NCBI GenBank assembly: GCA_018268355.1
Contig: JAFDWR010000004.1
Coordinates: 124,404 to 188,403 of the forward strand
Length of the DNA: 64,000 nucleotides
Origin: Armatimonadota bacterium
GTDB taxonomy: Bacteria > Armatimonadota > Fimbriimonadia > Fimbriimonadales > Fimbriimonadaceae
Direction: 5' to 3'
Part shown: positions 16,299-23,745 of the stretch, piece by piece
Layout of the letters: every line of letters starts with the position of its first letter
How positions within the stretch are numbered: the stretch's first letter is position 1
Notes under the pieces: generated by a model
What the model saw: only the letters and a program-made list of their open reading frames with translations
Database searches by the model: none
Told to the model about the DNA's origin: nothing
Position numbers and translations under genes: made by a program

Positions 16299-16303
16299 CA
16301 GGA

Positions 16304-16364
16304 CCCCCTGTCTCTGCCCGCGCCTCGCCCTCGTCGCTTCGCTCCTTCGCCCAGAGACAGGGGG
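16304..16364 (-). repeat. 61-bp palindrome-ended element, copy A
   Basis: It begins CCCCCTGTCTCTG and ends CAGAGACAGGGGG, giving 13-bp inverted termini around a conserved GC-rich core. It is inverted relative to the copies at 30924 and 33930 and has the same length. Confidence 0.85.
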
Positions 16365-16448
16365 AGGGGGCGGCCGACCTCGGTGACAAGTCTGTGTTCA
16401 CTTATGATTGCCCTGGCTGACGGCGAAGTCGAGCCTGTTCCCCCGCGA

Positions 16449-16487
16449 CCGGGCGGAGCCCCGGCTTTGCCGGGGTGAGGGTGTGGC
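16449..16487 (+). repeat. GC-rich module with variable hairpin, copy 1
   Basis: Conserved flanks CCGGGCGGAGCC and GGTGAGGGTGTGGC enclose a small hairpin (CCGGCTTTGCCGG). The inverted copy at 29458-29494 has the same flanks but a different centre. Confidence 0.6.
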
Positions 16488-16506
16488 CCGGGCGGGAGCG
16501 GGACAG

Positions 16507-16550
16507 CTGCCCCAAAGCACGCTTCGCTGAGACCGGTAGCTCGGGGACAG
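16507..16550 (+). repeat. 44-bp intergenic unit, copy 2 (tandem)
   Basis: Starts CTGCCCCAAAGCACGC and ends CTCGGGGACAG. It is directly followed by copy 3, with one base different between them. Confidence 0.85.
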
Positions 16551-16594
16551 CTGCCCCAAAGCACGCTTCGCAGAGACCGGTAGCTCGGGGACAG
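16551..16594 (+). repeat. 44-bp intergenic unit, copy 3 (tandem)
   Basis: Near-identical to the copy at 16507, with one substitution (CGCTGAG becomes CGCAGAG). Confidence 0.85.
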
Positions 16595-16633
16595 CTCGGG
16601 CGGGCGCGGGCCGCCTGCAACCTCAATAGCCGC

Positions 16634-16677
16634 CTGCCCCATAGCACGCCTTTGCGCATTCAGGGGCGCGGGGACAG
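16634..16677 (+). repeat. 44-bp intergenic unit, copy 4
   Basis: Same ends (CTGCCCCATAGCACGC and GGGGACAG) and the same 44-bp length, with a diverged middle. Confidence 0.75.
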
Positions 16678-16697
16678 CTGCCCCCAAGGGGACAGCC

Positions 16698-17738
16698 CTA
16701 CTCGCCTCTGCCCAACTCTTTCGACATATCCACCAGCTGGTCGAAGTCGCTCGTCGGCGTCTCCGCTTCGAGCGCCCGCCGGCGGTCGGTCCACTTCTCG
16801 AACTCGCCGAGAGCCTTGCTCACGGCTTCCTCGTGGCTGACCCTCCCCGCGTTATCGAGCACGCCGAGTTCGTTGAACTGAAGGAATGCATCAAGCCGCT
16901 CCTTCCAATCCGCCATCGTCATGGCGCGCCGCCGCTCGGCCATCGACTCCGCAAAGTCGAGGTACTGCGTGACCAGGCGATTCAGGCGGCGAATCTCATC
17001 CTCGTTCAGGAAGTTCTTCGCGACCTTCACGTCCTCCCGACGGATCGGTCCGCCAGGAGCTTGCTTCCAAGTGGTGAGCCCCATATTCGGCTGCGAGGCA
17101 TCGACCCGGTCAGCGATCAGCTCGGCGGCGGTTTGACCATGAATCGCCCAGTGGAGCTTGTTCTGGACCGTCGCATAGAACTCCTGCGTAAGCGGATGCC
17201 GTTTGTCGTAATCGATCGCGGTGGCGTAGATGTCAGTGACCTTTTGGTAGAACCGCCGCTCGCTCGCGCGGATGTCGCGGATGCGTTCCAGGAGCTCCTG
17301 GAAGTAGTCGGCGCCGAGATTTCGACCCTCTTTCAGTCGTTCGTCGTCAAGCACAAAGCCCTTGACGAGGTACTCACGCAGCCGCTGGGTGGCCCAGATT
17401 CGAAACTGGGTGCCCCGGTGGGACCGAACCCGATAGCCGACCGAGATGATGACGTCGAGGTTGTAGTGGGTCAGGTTCCTTTGAACCTGCCGCGCACCTT
17501 CCGACCGAACTTGTAAGAATTCCTTACAAGTTGCCTCCGAACTTAGCTCGCCTTCCTCAAAGATCGATCGAATGTGCTGCGTGATGTTCTGGGGGGTCGT
17601 GTTGAACAACTCCGCCATTTGCGCTTGGGTCAGCCATACGGTTTCCCCGTAGAGCCTCACCTGAACGCAGGCAGCACCATCGGCGCTTTGAAACAGCAGG
17701 AACTCAGAACCATCCGGTCGTTCAGGAAGGCGACTCAT
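16698..17738 (-). CDS. RhuM family protein
   Basis: The protein has the features of the virulence RhuM family. The N-terminal domain (about 1-130) contains V-W-L-T-Q-A-Q-M-A-E-L-F and T-P-Q-N-I-T-Q-H-I, a helix-turn-helix-like segment, then H-Y-N-L-D-V-I-I-S-V-G-Y-R-V. The C-terminal part contains A-E-R-R-R-A-M-T-M-A-D-W. Length (346 aa) is typical. Family members are cytoplasmic, spread horizontally and often sit in defence or mobile regions; the molecular role is not settled. It has its own -10-like TATAGT just upstream and lies next to the repeat island, which fits acquisition as a separate unit. Confidence 0.85.
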   Translation of the reverse strand: MSRLPERPDGSEFLLFQSADGAACVQVRLYGETVWLTQAQMAELFNTTPQNITQHIRSIFEEGELSSEATCKEFLQVRSEGARQVQRNLTHYNLDVIISVGYRVRSHRGTQFRIWATQRLREYLVKGFVLDDERLKEGRNLGADYFQELLERIRDIRASERRFYQKVTDIYATAIDYDKRHPLTQEFYATVQNKLHWAIHGQTAAELIADRVDASQPNMGLTTWKQAPGGPIRREDVKVAKNFLNEDEIRRLNRLVTQYLDFAESMAERRRAMTMADWKERLDAFLQFNELGVLDNAGRVSHEEAVSKALGEFEKWTDRRRALEAETPTSDFDQLVDMSKELGRGE

Positions 17739-17752
17739 ACTAGAACTTCAAT

Positions 17753-17758
17753 ACTATA
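17753..17758 (-). promoter_or_regulatory. -10 element (TATAGT) before the RhuM gene
   Basis: It lies 14 bp upstream of the ATG at 17738, implying a very short leader. The -35 region is weak (TTTCGT at 17-bp spacing). Confidence 0.45.
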
Positions 17759-17788
17759 CACATCGCGGTCGCCCAACGAAAGCCCCCG

Positions 17789-18598
17789 TCACCGATGCTC
17801 GGCCAAGACGTGCTCGAGCAGCAGCGCGGCGGCGGCGACATTCGTTCGGTGGCCCGAGCGCACCGCGCTCACATTCAACAGCGACGCGGGCACGCCCGCG
17901 AGATAGAGGTCGCCCATGAGGTCGAGCAGCTTGTGGCGGGCAGGCTCATCGGGGAAGCGCACATCGTTTTTGTAGTCGCCGTCCCCCACAATCACCGCGC
18001 TGTTCTCGTCCAGGCCCTTGCCCAGCCCGTGCTGAACGATCATGGGAATCTCCTCCGCAAGGGCAAACGTGCGCGCGGGGGCGATCTCATGGGCGTAATC
18101 GCGGACCACGTCGGTCGACTCGTATCTCTGTCGATAGGGCCAGCGGTCGTCGGTCGCATACTCGTAGTCCCAGTGGCCGCGCCCGCGACCCATCGCAATC
18201 TTCACGTCGCCGATGTGGGCGTACACCCGCTTGAACGGAGTGAAGAACTCCGATTCTGAAATATTTTGCAAAGGAAACTTGGACAGTTCGACCACATAGG
18301 GCCGCGACGAACCATCCAGCCCCGGTAGCTCGGGGAAGGTCAGCTCGACCTCCGCGTCGGTGATCTCGAGGCCACAGAACGCGCTCATCAAGTGCTCAAT
18401 CGTCGAGACTTCGCCGAGCTTGGTACACCGGGTCGTTTCGGTGACTTCTTCGGGCCGGGCATTCCATCGCTGACCGTTGTAGCGAAAGGCGATCCCGTGC
18501 TCCCCGGGGTGAATCGTCACCTTCGTGGGTTCACCGCTGTGGAGTCCCCGTCCTTCGAGGACAATCGGTGCCCCAACCGTTTTTCGCATTAAGATCAT
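17789..18598 (-). CDS. lpxC: UDP-3-O-acyl-N-acetylglucosamine deacetylase LpxC
   Basis: This is the first committed step of lipid A synthesis, a zinc deacetylase in the cytoplasm. Visible features: G-R-G-L-H-S-G (16-22), T-I-E-H-L-M-S-A (66-73, Glu68 base and His69 zinc ligand), L-P-G-L-D-G-S-S, and R-H-K-L-L-D (His222 and Asp226 zinc ligands). S-G-H (248-250) holds the catalytic His. It is 269 aa, slightly shorter than E. coli LpxC (305). The start overlaps the lpxD stop by 4 nt (ATGA). It is the last gene of the outer-membrane cluster. Confidence 0.95.
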   Translation of the reverse strand: MILMRKTVGAPIVLEGRGLHSGEPTKVTIHPGEHGIAFRYNGQRWNARPEEVTETTRCTKLGEVSTIEHLMSAFCGLEITDAEVELTFPELPGLDGSSRPYVVELSKFPLQNISESEFFTPFKRVYAHIGDVKIAMGRGRGHWDYEYATDDRWPYRQRYESTDVVRDYAHEIAPARTFALAEEIPMIVQHGLGKGLDENSAVIVGDGDYKNDVRFPDEPARHKLLDLMGDLYLAGVPASLLNVSAVRSGHRTNVAAAALLLEHVLAEHR

Positions 18599-19629
18599 TG
18601 AGATTCGAGTTCCTTGACCTTCTTTTCAAGCTCGCGGATGCGGCGAGCGAGGTCGGGAAGTTTGGGCACCATCATGTAGCTGCGTAGTCCGTCGCCCACC
18701 GGCTGGGCGGGCATGCCGAAGTACGCGCCGGGCTCCGAAATGTCCTTCGCCGAGCCGGTGTGCCCGCCAAACGTGACGTCGGCGGTGATCGTGACATGGT
18801 CGCCGACCGCCGATTGGCCACCCATCACGATTCGGTCGCCCAGGGTCGAACTTCCCGCGATGCCGGTCTGCGAGGCAATCGCGCCATGCTCGCCAATCGT
18901 CACGTTGTGGGCAATCTGGACGAGGTTGTCAATCTTCGTCCCCGCGCCAATCGTGGTCGTGCCCGTGGTAGCGCGGTCCACCGTCGTGTTTGCACCGAGC
19001 TCGACGCCGGCGCCGAGTTCAACGCTTCCGGCCTGTGGGATCTTGAATCGCCGCTGACCGTCCCACATGAACCCAAACCCATCTGCCCCAAGAACCACTC
19101 CGGAGTGAATGATCGAGCCAGGTCCGACGCTTACATCCTTATACAAAACCGCATGGGGATAGAGGGTGGCCTTCGCGCCAATCCGGCAGCCGTCACCGAT
19201 GTAGCAAAAGGGATAAATCCGCGCTCCCGCCTCAACCACCGCACTCCGCTCGACCACCGCATAGGCTCCGACGCACGCGCTGGGATCGACCTGAGCCGCG
19301 GGGTCAACAATCGCGGTGGGGTGAATTCCCGCCTCGATCGGCAGGGCGCGATCGGCGAGGGCGAGCACCTTCGCAAAGGCAAGCCGGGGAACCGGATGTC
19401 GAAGAGCGGGCTTCGAGCTCGACAGTCCGGGAGGAAGGATTAATGCGCCAACCGATGTCGCTTCAGCCTTCGCTAGGTAGTCAGCCGACTCACAAAAAGT
19501 GATCCCTTCGGGATCATCAACGCCCGCGGAAACGGGTCGGCGAATCCGGGTGCCCGGGTCGCCCTCAACCTCACCACCGACCAAGGCGGCGAGGTCGCCT
19601 AGCGTCCAACCGATCGTTCCGTCAGCCAT
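18595..19629 (-). CDS. lpxD: UDP-3-O-acylglucosamine N-acyltransferase LpxD
   Basis: It adds the N-linked acyl chain to UDP-3-O-acyl-glucosamine in lipid A synthesis. The N-terminal uridine-binding domain (to about residue 100) is followed by a long left-handed beta-helix of hexapeptide repeats. The catalytic His lies in Q-I-A-H-N-V, and G-G-H-T-G-S-A-K and G-M-P-A-Q-P are in the right places. A C-terminal coiled helix ends the protein, fitting the trimer. The ATG at 19629 is chosen; an in-frame extension to 19704 lies inside the upstream lipoprotein. It overlaps lpxC by 4 nt. Confidence 0.95.
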   Translation of the reverse strand: MADGTIGWTLGDLAALVGGEVEGDPGTRIRRPVSAGVDDPEGITFCESADYLAKAEATSVGALILPPGLSSSKPALRHPVPRLAFAKVLALADRALPIEAGIHPTAIVDPAAQVDPSACVGAYAVVERSAVVEAGARIYPFCYIGDGCRIGAKATLYPHAVLYKDVSVGPGSIIHSGVVLGADGFGFMWDGQRRFKIPQAGSVELGAGVELGANTTVDRATTGTTTIGAGTKIDNLVQIAHNVTIGEHGAIASQTGIAGSSTLGDRIVMGGQSAVGDHVTITADVTFGGHTGSAKDISEPGAYFGMPAQPVGDGLRSYMMVPKLPDLARRIRELEKKVKELESQ

Positions 19630-20612
19630 CTCTGTAATTCTGACGTGGCATCGCGACCATCTGTTGGCCTCGTCGTGATTCGGTAGCCTTTCCCCTCCGC
19701 CCAAATCCGCGCTTGGCGCATAACGCGGCGCTTGGCTTCGCCGTCGGCATAGCCAGGGAGTCGAGGCCGGATCGGCGCGAGAGTCGGGCCGTTTTGGGGG
19801 CTAGGAACGCGGACCGAGAATCCGGGAACGGCGCTAAATTCGATGCTCTTTAGGTTCAACTTGGGCTCAGGAACGCTCCCGCGCGACTGGATCAGCGTGG
19901 CTGCTCGTTGGTCGCTGAGGTCAAAGTCCTCGAGGCGGCGCTGGGCGAGTTCACCTTGGAGTGCGGTGTTGTCCTTCGCCTCCATGCCCGAAAGCTGAGA
20001 AAGGGCGAGGTTGCGGTCGTCGAAGTATGCGCGGTCCTGGTCATCAAGCGCCTTGCGCACTCGATCCTTCGCAGCGGTGACCTCCTCGTCGGGTCGATTT
20101 TTCACGCGGCCGGTGTTCCACTTCGAAATCGTCTCGAGGTCAATCCGGAGCGGACCCCTCGCGGTGGCCCACTTCTCAAACCGGGCAAAAAGCTCGGCAT
20201 TCCACTTCTGGCGTCGCTCTTCGGTGGCCTTGTCGAGCTTGACTTGCTGCTCTAGGAACCAGCGGTCGGTTTCGCGGTCGGCAACCTTTTGGAATTGCGC
20301 GGAAAGGCTTCGGCGCGCGCGAGCGCGGTCCTGGGCATCCAGCTTGCGCAGCTCGGCGGCAGTCGTGAGGACCGGCCTCGTTTCGGTGGCCGCGCTGAGG
20401 CCCCCGACCGAGAACGATTCGCCACTCACCTTGATCGGCGCAACAGGAGCCGCCGCCGTGGCGGGTGACCAGCCTTCCGAAGGAACGGCGAGGCGATCGT
20501 AGTCGATGTAAACGGTCTCGATCGGAGCGACGCAACCGGGCAGGCCCACGAGGACGAGCCCCGCGAGCATCCACGCCGACTTATTGAGCGCCCATCGCGG
20601 CCAGCGTTGCAT
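19599..20612 (-). CDS. Coiled-coil lipoprotein in the outer-membrane cluster, unknown function
   Basis: From the ATG at 20612 there is a basic N-terminus, a hydrophobic stretch and a lipobox L-P-G-C. Residues about 90-240 are highly charged helices (R-R-S-L-S-A-Q-F-Q-K-V, E-R-R-Q-K-W-N-A-E-L) that look coiled-coil. The C-terminal part is basic and Pro-rich. No family is recognised. It lies between the skp-like genes and lpxD with overlaps on both sides (32 and 31 nt), so it is co-translated with them, which suggests a periplasmic role in outer-membrane assembly (inference). An alternative start at 20570 would remove the overlap but leave no basic residues before the hydrophobic segment. Confidence 0.72.
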   Translation of the reverse strand: MQRWPRWALNKSAWMLAGLVLVGLPGCVAPIETVYIDYDRLAVPSEGWSPATAAAPVAPIKVSGESFSVGGLSAATETRPVLTTAAELRKLDAQDRARARRSLSAQFQKVADRETDRWFLEQQVKLDKATEERRQKWNAELFARFEKWATARGPLRIDLETISKWNTGRVKNRPDEEVTAAKDRVRKALDDQDRAYFDDRNLALSQLSGMEAKDNTALQGELAQRRLEDFDLSDQRAATLIQSRGSVPEPKLNLKSIEFSAVPGFSVRVPSPQNGPTLAPIRPRLPGYADGEAKRRVMRQARIWAEGKGYRITTRPTDGRDATSELQRWLTERSVGR

Positions 20613-21210
20613 CGGTGATGTCGATCGCGCCATAAATCGCAAACTGACGATCGTAAACAAGCGTTACGCCCTGGGCCTTGGCGACGTTGGCGGTGGCCTC
20701 GCGGATCTTTTGCGTCAGCTTGTCCTGTTCGCCGTCGCCGAACTCCTGGATCTCCGACTGGAACGTCGACTGCCAGCCCTGGAGGTTGGCGAGGCACTTG
20801 TTGCGTCGGTCGCTCAGCTCGTTGTAAAGCGTCTTTTCGTCCGCCGTTGGCGTCGGGAGACCGGAGAGCGTGGTGAACTTCTTCGACGACTCCTTGATCG
20901 CGTTCTGCAGGGTCTGCAGCTTCAGCTCTTCTTCCTGCGACCGCTTGGTTCGCAGCATGACGTCGCGCAGGTTCTGCATCTGCTCGAAGGTCGCCACCGG
21001 ATTGTCGACGAGGAACTGAATCAGGTCCTTGCGGGGCTTGGTGAAGGCGTCAATCGAGGCGCGGGTGGCCTTGGCGGGACCGCTGTCCGAGATGAGCTTG
21101 TTCACGCTGACGACGGCGAACTTGTCGGGGGTCGACTGCATGGCGGTCGTGGTCCAGACCGCAGCAAAGGCAGCGGCAAAGATCCAGCCGAGTTGGAATG
21201 ATTTCTTCAT
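20581..21210 (-). CDS. OmpH/Skp-family periplasmic chaperone, copy 1
   Basis: After a signal peptide (M-K-K-S-F-Q-L-G-W-I-F-A-A-A-F-A), the segment F-A-V-V-S-V-N-K-L-I matches the first Skp strand. Two long charged helices follow, then T-L-V-Y-D-R-Q-F-A-I-Y-G as the last strand, and D-I-T-D at the C-terminus as in Skp (d-I-T). Skp proteins form a trimeric cage holding unfolded outer-membrane proteins for BamA. Relative to E. coli Skp (about 160 aa) the helices are longer. The ATG at 21210 overlaps the preceding stop by one base (TGATG); a GTG three bases earlier is possible. It is a paralogue of the upstream gene. Confidence 0.82.
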   Translation of the reverse strand: MKKSFQLGWIFAAAFAAVWTTTAMQSTPDKFAVVSVNKLISDSGPAKATRASIDAFTKPRKDLIQFLVDNPVATFEQMQNLRDVMLRTKRSQEEELKLQTLQNAIKESSKKFTTLSGLPTPTADEKTLYNELSDRRNKCLANLQGWQSTFQSEIQEFGDGEQDKLTQKIREATANVAKAQGVTLVYDRQFAIYGAIDITDATLAAMGAQ

Positions 21211-21842
21211 CACTTCTTGTTCGTCGCCTTGACGACAGCGTCGGTGACTTCGTTGCCGCCATAGGGCGCAACGACCTTGTCGAATACGATGGTGAACTGC
21301 TGGCTCTTGCCCACTTCGCCAATCGCGGCATTCACCTTGTCGGCGATGTCATTGCCGTACTTCGTCTGAAGCTGGTTGAGCTCGTCGCTGAGCTGGCCAC
21401 TCCACTCTTGGAGGAGGCGGCTGATGAGGCCGGCTCGTCGGCCCAGTTCGTCAAGCTGCTGCTTCTCGGCGCCAGAAATGCCGGTCTTGGTGCTCAGGGC
21501 GTCGTACTTCTTCTGGCCGTCCATCGCCTCGTTCTTCAGGCGGTTCAGCTCGGCGGTCTCGTTCGCGGTGGGCGATGCCTTCAGGAAGAGGTCGCGAAGT
21601 CGCTTGGCGTTTGCCTCGGTCATCACCGGATAGGTGCGGACGAACTCGATGAGCTCGGCGCGCCGCTTGTATTCAATCTGGAACATATCCGCGCTTTTGG
21701 CCTGCAGGTCACAGGTCAAGATCGCCTTCTGTCGGTCGACCACGCCGAACTTCGTGGTCGCTCCCTGGAAGCCGCTCAGGACGAGCATGCCTCCGAAAAC
21801 GGCAGCCAAAGGCCACCCGAGTTTTTCCCAATGTTGCTTCAT
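21210..21842 (-). CDS. OmpH/Skp-family periplasmic chaperone, copy 2
   Basis: It has the same architecture as its neighbour: a signal segment (residues about 10-28), the strand T-K-F-G-V-V-D-R-Q-K-A, long charged helices, and a final strand F-T-I-V-F-D-K-V-V-A-P-Y-G-G then V-T-D-A-V. Sequence similarity to copy 1 is low, so the duplication is old or the copies have specialised. The ATG at 21842 lies 13 bp after bamA. An in-frame start at 21914 would lie inside bamA. It should be a periplasmic holdase for BamA clients. Confidence 0.8.
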   Translation of the reverse strand: MKQHWEKLGWPLAAVFGGMLVLSGFQGATTKFGVVDRQKAILTCDLQAKSADMFQIEYKRRAELIEFVRTYPVMTEANAKRLRDLFLKASPTANETAELNRLKNEAMDGQKKYDALSTKTGISGAEKQQLDELGRRAGLISRLLQEWSGQLSDELNQLQTKYGNDIADKVNAAIGEVGKSQQFTIVFDKVVAPYGGNEVTDAVVKATNKK

Positions 21843-21855
21843 ATCGAGTTGCTTC

Positions 21856-23667
21856 TTAGAAAGACGTTCCAAGGTTGAAGTGGAGTTGGCTTTTTCCTTC
21901 TGGCGTGAAGCCATAGTCCACGCGAATGGGGCCGAAGGGCGAGTTGAAGCTCACACCAGGTCCAAAGCCGACGTGCATCTTAAAGGTCTTGGACTGGGTG
22001 AACGAGCCCACCGTGCCATAGCCGCCCCAAGCGCCGCCGTAGTCGACAAAGGCGATCAGGTTAAAGCTCTTCTGGATCGGCATTCGATACTCCAGGTTCA
22101 TGGTCAGGAGGTTCTTGCCCCAGAATCGATCCTGGAAGTAGCCGCGAACCGAATCCACACCACCAGCGAAGTACTGCTCGAAGTAAGGCACCTTCGGTCC
22201 GACGACGGTTCCTGCTCGAAGGCGGAACGCGAAGGTCCGACGGGGCGATTCCACGTCGCGGATCGTTCGTCGCTTTTGTCCCGGGCTCCAATAGGTTCGG
22301 TATTCGAACGTGATGCGGTTGAAGAAGCCGCGGCCGAGGAAGGTCGGGTCGTTGGTCTGGCCACCGACGCGGGTGATGTCGCTCACGCCGGGTTCGTACG
22401 TGAGCTGAAGCCAGTCACCGCGTGAGGGGTTCAGGTCGAGGTCACGGCGGTTGCGGGTGTAGCCGAGCTGGAGCACACCGAGCGAGCCGTCCTGCTGAAT
22501 GAAGTCGTTGGTGGTGACGGTGTCGAGGTTGTTCGTCTTGATTCCCTCGAATCGTCCGCCGAGGGTGATCGCTTGGCGCAGGTCCTTCGTGATCGGGCGC
22601 GTGACGCTTAGCGAGCCACCGGTGCGGCGCTCAAAGTACTGCTTCGCGTCGGTCGGGTTGCCGCCGCCCGCACCAAAAAGGCCGGTGAATCGGAAGACGA
22701 CGCGGCTATAGACCGAGGCGTTGATCGTGGAAAGCCGGTTATCGACGAACGGGTTACCGTAGTTGAGGTCAATGCTCGTTCCGCCAACCGCAACCTGCTG
22801 GAGGTTGATGCCAACGGTCTGACCCGTGCCAAAGAGGTTGGAATCGAAGACCGCGAGCTGGCCACCGATGTTGTTTCGGGGGTCGAGGACCGCGCCGAAG
22901 TTGAAGTTTCCGGTTCGCGCTTCCTTGAGGCTGATCGCGATATCGATCTTGCCGGGCTGGCCGTTCACCGGGGTCGCGGAGACCTTCGGCTCTTCGAACC
23001 AGCGCGTGTTTGCAAGGCGAATGACGTCCTCGGTGAACTTGTTGATGTTATAGGCTTCGCCCGCCTTGCTGAAGATCAGGCGGCGAAGAACGGCAGGCCG
23101 GGTTCGGAGCGTTCCCGTGGCGCCGACGAGTTCAATCTTGTTGATCGTGGTGACAATAAGGCTGACGCCGAGGGTCTCGGGCGACTCCTCCAGCATGTCA
23201 AAGCTTTCAACTTCAGCCTGGAATCCGCGATCTTCGAAGAGCTTGGAAATTCGCTCGCTGATGACCTTGGCGCGGGTCCTTCGGAACGGAAGGCCAGGCT
23301 CAATCGCCTCACGAATGACCTTAAGCACGTCCTCGCGGTCGATCTCCTTCACGCCGGTGAGTCGAATCTCCTTCACCGCGGCGTACTCGTTCACGTTGAC
23401 AAGAACGCGATAGCTGCCGTCCTGATCGAGCTCGGCGCGAGTATCGACCGCCTTGAACCAGCCTTGGATGTCGATCGAGTCGCGGTCTTGATCCAGCGTC
23501 CGCTGGGAGAAGGGCTGGCCAACCTTGGTCGCCATACGCGCCCGAATCGCATCCTCAGTGATGAGTCGATTGCCGGTGACCTTGACCTCCTTGACGAGCC
23601 CGGTCTGGGCCATGAGTGAAGCCGAAAAGGCCAAGAACGCTAAGACAGTGGACAATCGACGATGCAA
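21856..23667 (-). CDS. bamA: Outer-membrane assembly factor BamA (Omp85)
   Basis: It inserts beta-barrel proteins into the outer membrane. After the signal peptide come POTRA domains (about residues 25-260; I count about three, fewer than the five of E. coli). They are followed by a 16-strand-type barrel with the Omp85 loop motif V-R-G-Y and a C-terminal strand ending in Phe. The TTG at 23667 is chosen because GGAGGG lies 4 nt upstream and the signal peptide then starts directly; the ATG at 23697 is the alternative. It sits between tamB and the skp-like genes, the classical order. Confidence 0.93.
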   Translation of the reverse strand: MHRRLSTVLAFLAFSASLMAQTGLVKEVKVTGNRLITEDAIRARMATKVGQPFSQRTLDQDRDSIDIQGWFKAVDTRAELDQDGSYRVLVNVNEYAAVKEIRLTGVKEIDREDVLKVIREAIEPGLPFRRTRAKVISERISKLFEDRGFQAEVESFDMLEESPETLGVSLIVTTINKIELVGATGTLRTRPAVLRRLIFSKAGEAYNINKFTEDVIRLANTRWFEEPKVSATPVNGQPGKIDIAISLKEARTGNFNFGAVLDPRNNIGGQLAVFDSNLFGTGQTVGINLQQVAVGGTSIDLNYGNPFVDNRLSTINASVYSRVVFRFTGLFGAGGGNPTDAKQYFERRTGGSLSVTRPITKDLRQAITLGGRFEGIKTNNLDTVTTNDFIQQDGSLGVLQLGYTRNRRDLDLNPSRGDWLQLTYEPGVSDITRVGGQTNDPTFLGRGFFNRITFEYRTYWSPGQKRRTIRDVESPRRTFAFRLRAGTVVGPKVPYFEQYFAGGVDSVRGYFQDRFWGKNLLTMNLEYRMPIQKSFNLIAFVDYGGAWGGYGTVGSFTQSKTFKMHVGFGPGVSFNSPFGPIRVDYGFTPEGKSQLHFNLGTSF

Positions 23668-23671
23668 GGAT

Positions 23672-23677
23672 CCCTCC
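23672..23677 (-). promoter_or_regulatory. Shine-Dalgarno supporting a TTG start of bamA
   Basis: GGAGGG on the minus strand, 4 nt before TTG at 23667. The alternative ATG at 23697 has no comparable site. Confidence 0.6.
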
Positions 23678-23745
23678 GCACCCAACGTCGGGTGCATCCT
23701 CGTTAATCTACCATTCTGGACACCGTTCGAGTGCCCGCGTGAACC

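Larger units (their letters stand above)
16212..16697. other. Non-coding intergenic island made of short repeats
   Basis: These 486 bp between pheA and the RhuM gene hold no credible gene. They are almost fully explained by the pheA hairpin, one inverted and three direct 44-bp units, one 61-bp palindrome-ended element, one G/C-rich conserved module (16449-16487), and GGGCGGGCGCGGGC-type linkers. Open frames here have no start signals and simply read through repeats. Confidence 0.75.

Noticed and set aside
16304-16364. 61-bp element as an ordinary transcription terminator
   Set aside because: No T-run follows, the core between the arms is conserved between copies, and copies face both directions relative to genes.
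16507-16677. 44-bp direct repeats as a small CRISPR array
   Set aside because: Two of three units abut with no spacer, the units diverge in the middle, and no cas gene is near.
16214-16687. Open frames of up to 157 codons in the intergenic island after pheA
   Set aside because: They read through the 44-bp and 61-bp repeats, have no ribosome site, and their translations are low-complexity Arg/Pro/Ser.
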